Below are positions 58,569-64,000 of a DNA stretch of 64,000 nt, one piece after another. This DNA is from Mercurialis annua. Its lineage: Eukaryota > Streptophyta > Magnoliopsida > Malpighiales > Euphorbiaceae. The first letter of the stretch is position 1, and every line of letters begins with the position of its first letter. The notes under the pieces are model-generated. The model did no database searches, was not told the DNA's origin, and worked only from the letters and a program-made list of their open reading frames with translations. Made by a program: the position numbers and the translations under genes. Location of the stretch: contig NC_065574.1 in the NCBI RefSeq assembly GCF_937616625.2, positions 53,596,052 through 53,660,051 of the forward strand, written 5' to 3'.

Positions 58569-61500
58569 TTAAGTGCGACTTATCGCCGCCCTAGCTCTGG
58601 CCACTGACTTCAAGTAGAGCTCTTCATACTGCAATGCTGAAGATTCCCAACTGAAATCTATGTTCATGTCCTTCTTAACAAGCTCTAGCCATCCCTCAGG
58701 ATTGTTCATATAGTACTTAAATGCACGTTCTAGAGCACCATTTATGCCCTGCACATTTTACCGCAACATTTCTATTCATTATTTATGTTTATAATATCTT
58801 CACAGTTGCTTTTATGCGCTCTAAAAACACAAAAGTAAATGTGATGGAGCTTATAGAAAGTTATGGACTAAATTGTCAAAAAAGATCAAGCTCGATTAAT
58901 ACGAGTCCTGCTAAAAAGTTCAAGGACCACGCTGATCCTTTGCTGAAAAGAATCATTTAAGGACGAAACATATCAATTGTGCAAATCATATACCTGCTCA
59001 TCAGGATTCAAGAATGTAAATCCATTTCGAAATTGGAGAGGAATTGAATCATCATCAACATCAAAAACACTACAAAAAAATCAAAATTCACGAGCCTATA
59101 GTAAAGATGCATAAATCATAGTCAATGGAATGCTGATATTTCCCAAACATCAAGAGGCCCTACCTGTCATTAAGACCGCCTGTTTTTCTTACAATTGGTA
59201 TGGAACCGTATCTCATAGCTATCATCTGCAGTAGATACCCAATAATATAGGAAAGAGTTTAAATATGTGTCTATATCAATACCAACGGGTACAAAAAAAT
59301 GGGTGTTAATGTTTATTTTCCTATCTAGATTCAAATGGATATCAGTATCACTTGTAGATCACTTACTCAGAAATAAATAATTTAGCGTAGAGCATAAATA
59401 CCTGTGTGAGGCCGCAAGGCTCAAAGATAGATGGGATGATAAACATGTCAGAAGCTGCATAAATGGAATGCGCAAGAGAATTATCATACTTCAATAGCAG
59501 GCGAATGTGCTCATGATTCTGAAAATGGTTTGCAATACCCTCAAATTCCCTCTACAAAAGAAAGGATATGCAAATTAAAGACATCAGCCAATTGAGTTAG
59601 AACCAACATAGAACAGCGAAAACAGTAGGAAAATATAACTGAATGATGAAGTAAATAAAAAAGTTCTGAAGTGCAAAAAGGATAAGTATCTGCAAAATCT
59701 ATATGCTTATTTCAGAAGTTAAAAGGTCTGCATATGCATGAGTTGTCTGTAATAACTACTACTAAGCATGTTTACCTAGCCAATTTATATAGTGGTTGAG
59801 ACCTCTTAGGTGCTCAATGGGAAGATGATATAAATTTCCATGGGCCGGCGAGAAAACAGAGATTACCTGAATTTGTGCAACCGGGCTTGAGCCAAGAAGC
59901 AGAAATTGACCTCCCAACTCCAATGTTCGGTAGATGGCATGTCTAATAAGATGTACGCCTTTCTGCGGCACCAATCTGGTTATGCAGCCTACCTATTCAA
60001 TAAATCACGGATTCTAAATCATAAAATGCAAGTCGTTTCATCAAATATAAAGCAGAATTAATTTAGTTTAGAAGGTACAAAATTCACATATTACTGGTAA
60101 GCCCTGATGCCCTCAATTTCACTATATCAATATTTACATTTTTTAAAATATGAATTTTTTTGATAACCTGTTACCATCCAGCACAACCGAAAACAAAGAA
60201 GAAAAAAGTGTGTTTGTTAAATTAAATTACCAACGGCTGCCTAGGATCTGCCGTTGACAGCCCAAAGTGCCTTCTTATAGCTAATTTGTTTTCAGCTTTC
60301 CCTTGAAGATCATTAGAGCTATATTGAACTTTGAGAAATGTGTCGGTCATAGGATTCCATGCATCAGCGTCAATTCCATTCAAAATTCCAATGAACTTTT
60401 TGGCATGAAAATTTATAGTTGAATGGAGACCTCTTCCTCCCTGTGAAGAGAAATACAAATAGGACATTCACTTAAAAGCAATAAAAAGGGATGAGTCTTC
60501 AAAACTACTCTCATAAGATAAGTCATTTGCTTTCAGAAATCTTGTATTTAAAATTATAAACTTAAAACCCTTGCATCAAATGTTAGCACAACACCTGGAG
60601 GCATAAACATAACGATGCATTCTGGCATCCAGCTTAACAAAAAACATAAAATCAACTATAAATACTATACACCACAACAATGAGAACTTCCTAATAAGCA
60701 AGCAGGTAACCTCTAAGCGTTTGACATCTTCAATAATTCCCATTGAATAGAGAAAGTCTCTAAGCATATTTTTCTTTTTATCTCAAGAAACTTAGTTTCC
60801 AATCAGCTATTGATTGAGAACAATAATACGCCTACGGAGGACTTAGTTCCTACTTGAGTCATAAAACTTTTAGAGCTCTTCCGTTCTTTTCCCATTCCCA
60901 GGCACCAACGTTAGAAGTAAATTCATTTAGGCCTCATATGAAAAGAAGACAGTACATTTTATCAATGAGCCTAGCAAATATCTCAAGGGATACCAGAACT
61001 TGTGAAATATTTACTTTGGCATACGGATCTACTAAAGGAGAAGGAAAGCTTAGGATGTTAAGTAATATGCACATCATATTGCTCTCTACAATAAGGGGTA
61101 TGGACATTGACTGTGATGCTAATGGTAGTGTCTGTTACAGGTACGTTTGGACGAATAATGGAGCCAAGATATATTTGGAGCAGCATAATAAAGTTAACCA
61201 ATTAGTGATCCAGAGATTTTTCTACACTTCTACCTCCTCTTTTACCAGCTAACATCCCAAAAATCCCATTAGAACACGGGAATTTGGAAAAATTAATCTA
61301 AACTAAAGTTGAATTATGAACTCACTGAAAAGATGCAAGAGATTTATCAATACATGTCTCTGTTTGTTTTTACAGTGCATATGAATGAAATATCTAGGGC
61401 ATCAGTAATTGCACATAATAAACATAACAGATGCATAGCAGCTGCACGATGCCAGAAATGAGCCCTTCAGTTCTTTGCAATATATGTATAGCATGATTGC

Positions 61501-62844
61501 AATTTGTCATTCCTATGTACTTACATGATTCTGCAGTGGCTATAACATAATCACAAAAGCTAAAAGCAGAAAGCAAAAGTCTGCACTTTTTATGAGCCCC
61601 AGAAATAGCAGCTATTTCAGCTACACATAATTAGAAAAACATAGCCAGACAAAACATGCAACAATTTATAGCCTGTATAAATCAATTACGTCGATAGTTA
61701 AGCAGATAAATATATCGAAAGGACAATATAAATGTGCAAATCGTCACCTGAAACTCCTCAAATAGTTTGTGCATATTATGTCTTGTCAGATATACAATCA
61801 ACAAAAGTGCAATGTGTTAGATAAAGATTAATTACAAGTTAAAGTCAATACCTCAACAGTCCGCACCTCTTGCGCATGGGTGGGTGATACTGTTGTCACA
61901 ATGTTTGAGAACACCACTGCACCCTAGGGGAACGGGATAGAGTGAGCAAAGGTTTTGACAATTCAACTAAATAATGATACCAACCATACCGGAACTAAAA
62001 GTTTGTGATACCTTAACAGGATTGATCCTATCATGTGCCAAGTTGTCCTGCATTCTGTCTGGTCTATTTAGATGGTGGACATCAAGGCCACAAGATGCCA
62101 ATTCCGATGCAGGTGCAGCGCCTTGGTACTCAAAGTTGTGGCATGTAAAACATATTCTAGCCGAATTCAATCCTTTTGGCGCATAAAGATCCCAATAGAG
62201 TGGTGCCTGAAAAAAAAATTGTAAGAGCATTTCAACCTCATATAAGATTGATCAGGTCAGGAAAGAAAATTCATGGCAGTGAAGGAGTTATTTAGAACGT
62301 ACAACAAATGCTGTCTGCCAGTCATGGCAGTGAATAATGTCAGGTTTCTTGCCAGCTTGCAGAAGCAACTCAAGTGCAGCACGGCTAAAATATGAAAAAC
62401 GTTTAAAATCATCATGCTCTCCATAGAACTCCCCTCTCCAAAAGAACTTGTCAGGATGATGAGGCTCAATAAAGTAAATGGGAAGACCTGCACGAGGATT
62501 GTTCACAATCTAGAATTCTAGATATATTGGTTAAACTTAACTGTCACAAAAGTGACAAGAAACGCATACCTTCAACAGTTCCAACCCAAATTTTGTTTTT
62601 GTATAATTTTCCATCGAAGTATGATTCCACAGTCACATCCAAAGCCTGTACGTGCAATATGATTATTGGACACATTCATAGAACAGAAACAATTGTTGCT
62701 CAAGTCAAACGTTTAGCTTACCCTCAAGTTACCAATTTCATCATATTGCATGCAATCATATTTAGGAAGAATAATTTCCACAAGGTGTCCTCTCTTTTGT
62801 AGTGCTTTACCGAGACCAGCCACAACATCTCCCAAACCACCAAC
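58569..62844 (-). CDS. SS4: Starch synthase IV, catalytic domain (partial, 5' part off window)
   Basis: Eleven exons on the minus strand keep one frame: 62722-62844, 62570-62645, 62303-62487, 62012-62206, 61852-61923, 60231-60440, 59867-59992, 59402-59551, 59164-59225, 58994-59069 and 58569-58748. They give 484 residues ending [12 protein letters not shown]. This is the GT5 glucosyltransferase part of [68 protein letters not shown], the catalytic-Glu region IFEPCGLTQ, and KTGGLNDS. SSIV extends glucans from ADP-glucose and sets starch granule number in plastids. The exon before VGGLGDVV and the coiled-coil N-terminal half lie beyond position 64000. Confidence 0.92.
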
Positions 62845-64000
62845 CTTCAAATAAATACTCAAACAACTCATATAAACCTCCATTTATGAATAAATAAACT
62901 GACAATTGATAAACAAAAAGAATGTAATAAAGAAACAAAAGGAAAATTAAAAAACAAATGTGAAGACAACATGAATGCAAACTATGTCATGCGGATAATA
63001 CATTATTTGGAAAAGCTGCAAAGCATACTCATTTTCACATGATAAGCTGCCAAAAGTTATACAAAAGAGCTATGAAATAATTTTATTTTATTTTATTCCA
63101 AGGACCATTGTAGGATCAAGCCTCTTTTGAATTGGTTGGCATGTACTAAATGACATCTATTCTGCATTGTGATAAGAAAGTAATGCTTATAACAGAGATG
63201 TTCAAAAACCATCAGTAAGTGCTCCACTGATGTCCTATGTTCCATGCGTGCAAGCTTATAAGAAAGAAGAAGAGATTTATCTCTATTGATTAGCCATTTT
63301 TACATCCAGTGGCCAAGTTGCAAAAGTTGCCAACAGTTCAACACAACTGCCGCATTTACGGTCTATAGTCAAGTAGGAGAGTGCACTTGTATCTATGAAG
63401 CACCGACACTCCTCCGGAGTGCCATAGTTAGGGGGACGGGCCGGGGACACGCCGGGGATACGTACCCGACACGCCACATGGCTTGTCCCCGTACCTTTGA
63501 CTAGTCAAAGAGGAGGACACGCCGGGGACACTTCTAGTGGCATTTTAGTTAATTTTAAGTCTTTATTTATATGGGTTTTCTATTATAATAAACTTAACTA
63601 AATGGGCCCAAACTCAAATACAATAAGATAATAACCTAAACTAAATCCTATTTTTAATTTTAAAAAAAAAATTACAGCAGCCCCTATTTTCAAGTTACAG
63701 CAGCCCCTATTACTTCCATCTTATGACATAATATTCATTGTTTCTGCATGTTGAAACCTTATATATGAGTAAATATATATTTAAAAAAAATAAAAAAATA
63801 GCCGTGTCCTATTTTTTTTAAAAATGCCGTTCCCCGTATCTGTACCGGTGTCCGTACCCGTACCCGTATCAGTGCTTCATAGACTTGTATATAACCACAC
63901 ACCCATGCATGATATACATCGACAAAATTCCTCTTTAACTTGTATTTCCTTCAAAAGTTAACATGAAATTGACTGAGAAAGCATGCATGAGGCACCATTC
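62845..64000 (-). other. SS4 intron, at least 1.15 kb, running off the window
   Basis: The expected upstream exon encoding the conserved block before VGGLGDVV is not visible here, so the intron continues past the window edge. It contains a 490-bp hAT-like element (63393-63882). Confidence 0.65.
63393..63882. mobile_element. hAT-like MITE in the SS4 intron (8-bp TSD)
   Basis: Both ends are CTATGAAGCAC and its complement (terminal inverted repeat of at least 11 bp). ACTTGTAT flanks it at 63385-63392 and 63883-63890. The interior is GC-rich near both ends with repeated CCGGGGACACG and GTACCCGTACCCGTA words, unlike the surrounding AT-rich intron. An 8-bp duplication with a CTA-type end fits hAT. 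Confidence 0.82.

Noticed and set aside
58721..58960. 79-codon plus-strand frame over the last SS4 exons
   Set aside because: It overlaps intron and exon sequence of the minus-strand gene and has no features of its own.
60854..61252. 132-codon open frame in the large SS4 intron
   Set aside because: It lies on the opposite strand within a 1.4-kb intron, has no recognisable domain, and the flanking exons splice cleanly around it.

Overview
The window is nuclear DNA of a flowering plant. It is AT-rich, has spliced genes with GT-AG introns, chloroplast antenna genes, a starch synthase, a flagellin-receptor cluster and many small plant transposons. The Lhcb1 and FLS2 sequences look eudicot, and perhaps Malpighiales; that placement is a guess from protein wording, not a search result.

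Layout. Positions 1-4560 hold a decayed LINE and several MITEs. At 4764-7473 (minus) is a SACL-type bHLH gene related to bHLH144/SAC51. Its leader carries the conserved inhibitory uORF, here split by an intron. Positions 7.6-22.5 kb are a transposon-rich intergenic block: a Stowaway-like MITE in an AT microsatellite, two Helitrons end to end (one with a nested TIR element), and the first members of a Mutator-like family. At 22.6-24.8 kb (minus) are two tandem X8-domain genes; the downstream copy has no visible signal-peptide exon. A SINE, another Mutator-like element and a tRNA-Leu(UAG) follow.

Positions 30.1-45.0 kb (plus) hold three tandem FLS2-like receptor kinases in units of about 5.6-5.7 kb. 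Each has two coding exons, and the middle copy has one extra leucine-rich repeat. A 199-residue protein of unknown function follows on the minus strand. Three intronless Lhcb1 genes lie at 46.1, 49.0 and 56.7 kb; the outer two form an inverted pair with nearly identical promoters. The right edge (58.6-62.8 kb, minus) holds the last eleven visible exons of starch synthase IV. Its N-terminal half lies beyond the window.

The most unusual structure is a group of four Mutator-like elements (16724-19567, 21410-22190, 25862-27269, 52100-53579). They have related ends of the type GAGAAAATTA and target-site duplications of 8-10 bp. Each carries an internal, degenerate tandem array with a period of 11 bp. 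The repeat unit differs between subfamilies but keeps a similar TAYYAA-like core. Three of the four also carry a gene-like, C+T-rich segment at one end, as a Pack-MULE would.

Functionally the genes are unrelated neighbours: thermospermine-responsive transcription (SACL bHLH), cell-wall or plasmodesmal callose binding (X8), bacterial flagellin perception (FLS2), light harvesting (Lhcb1) and starch granule initiation (SS4). I see no operon-like logic. The local pattern is gene amplification by tandem and inverted duplication within a transposon-rich background.
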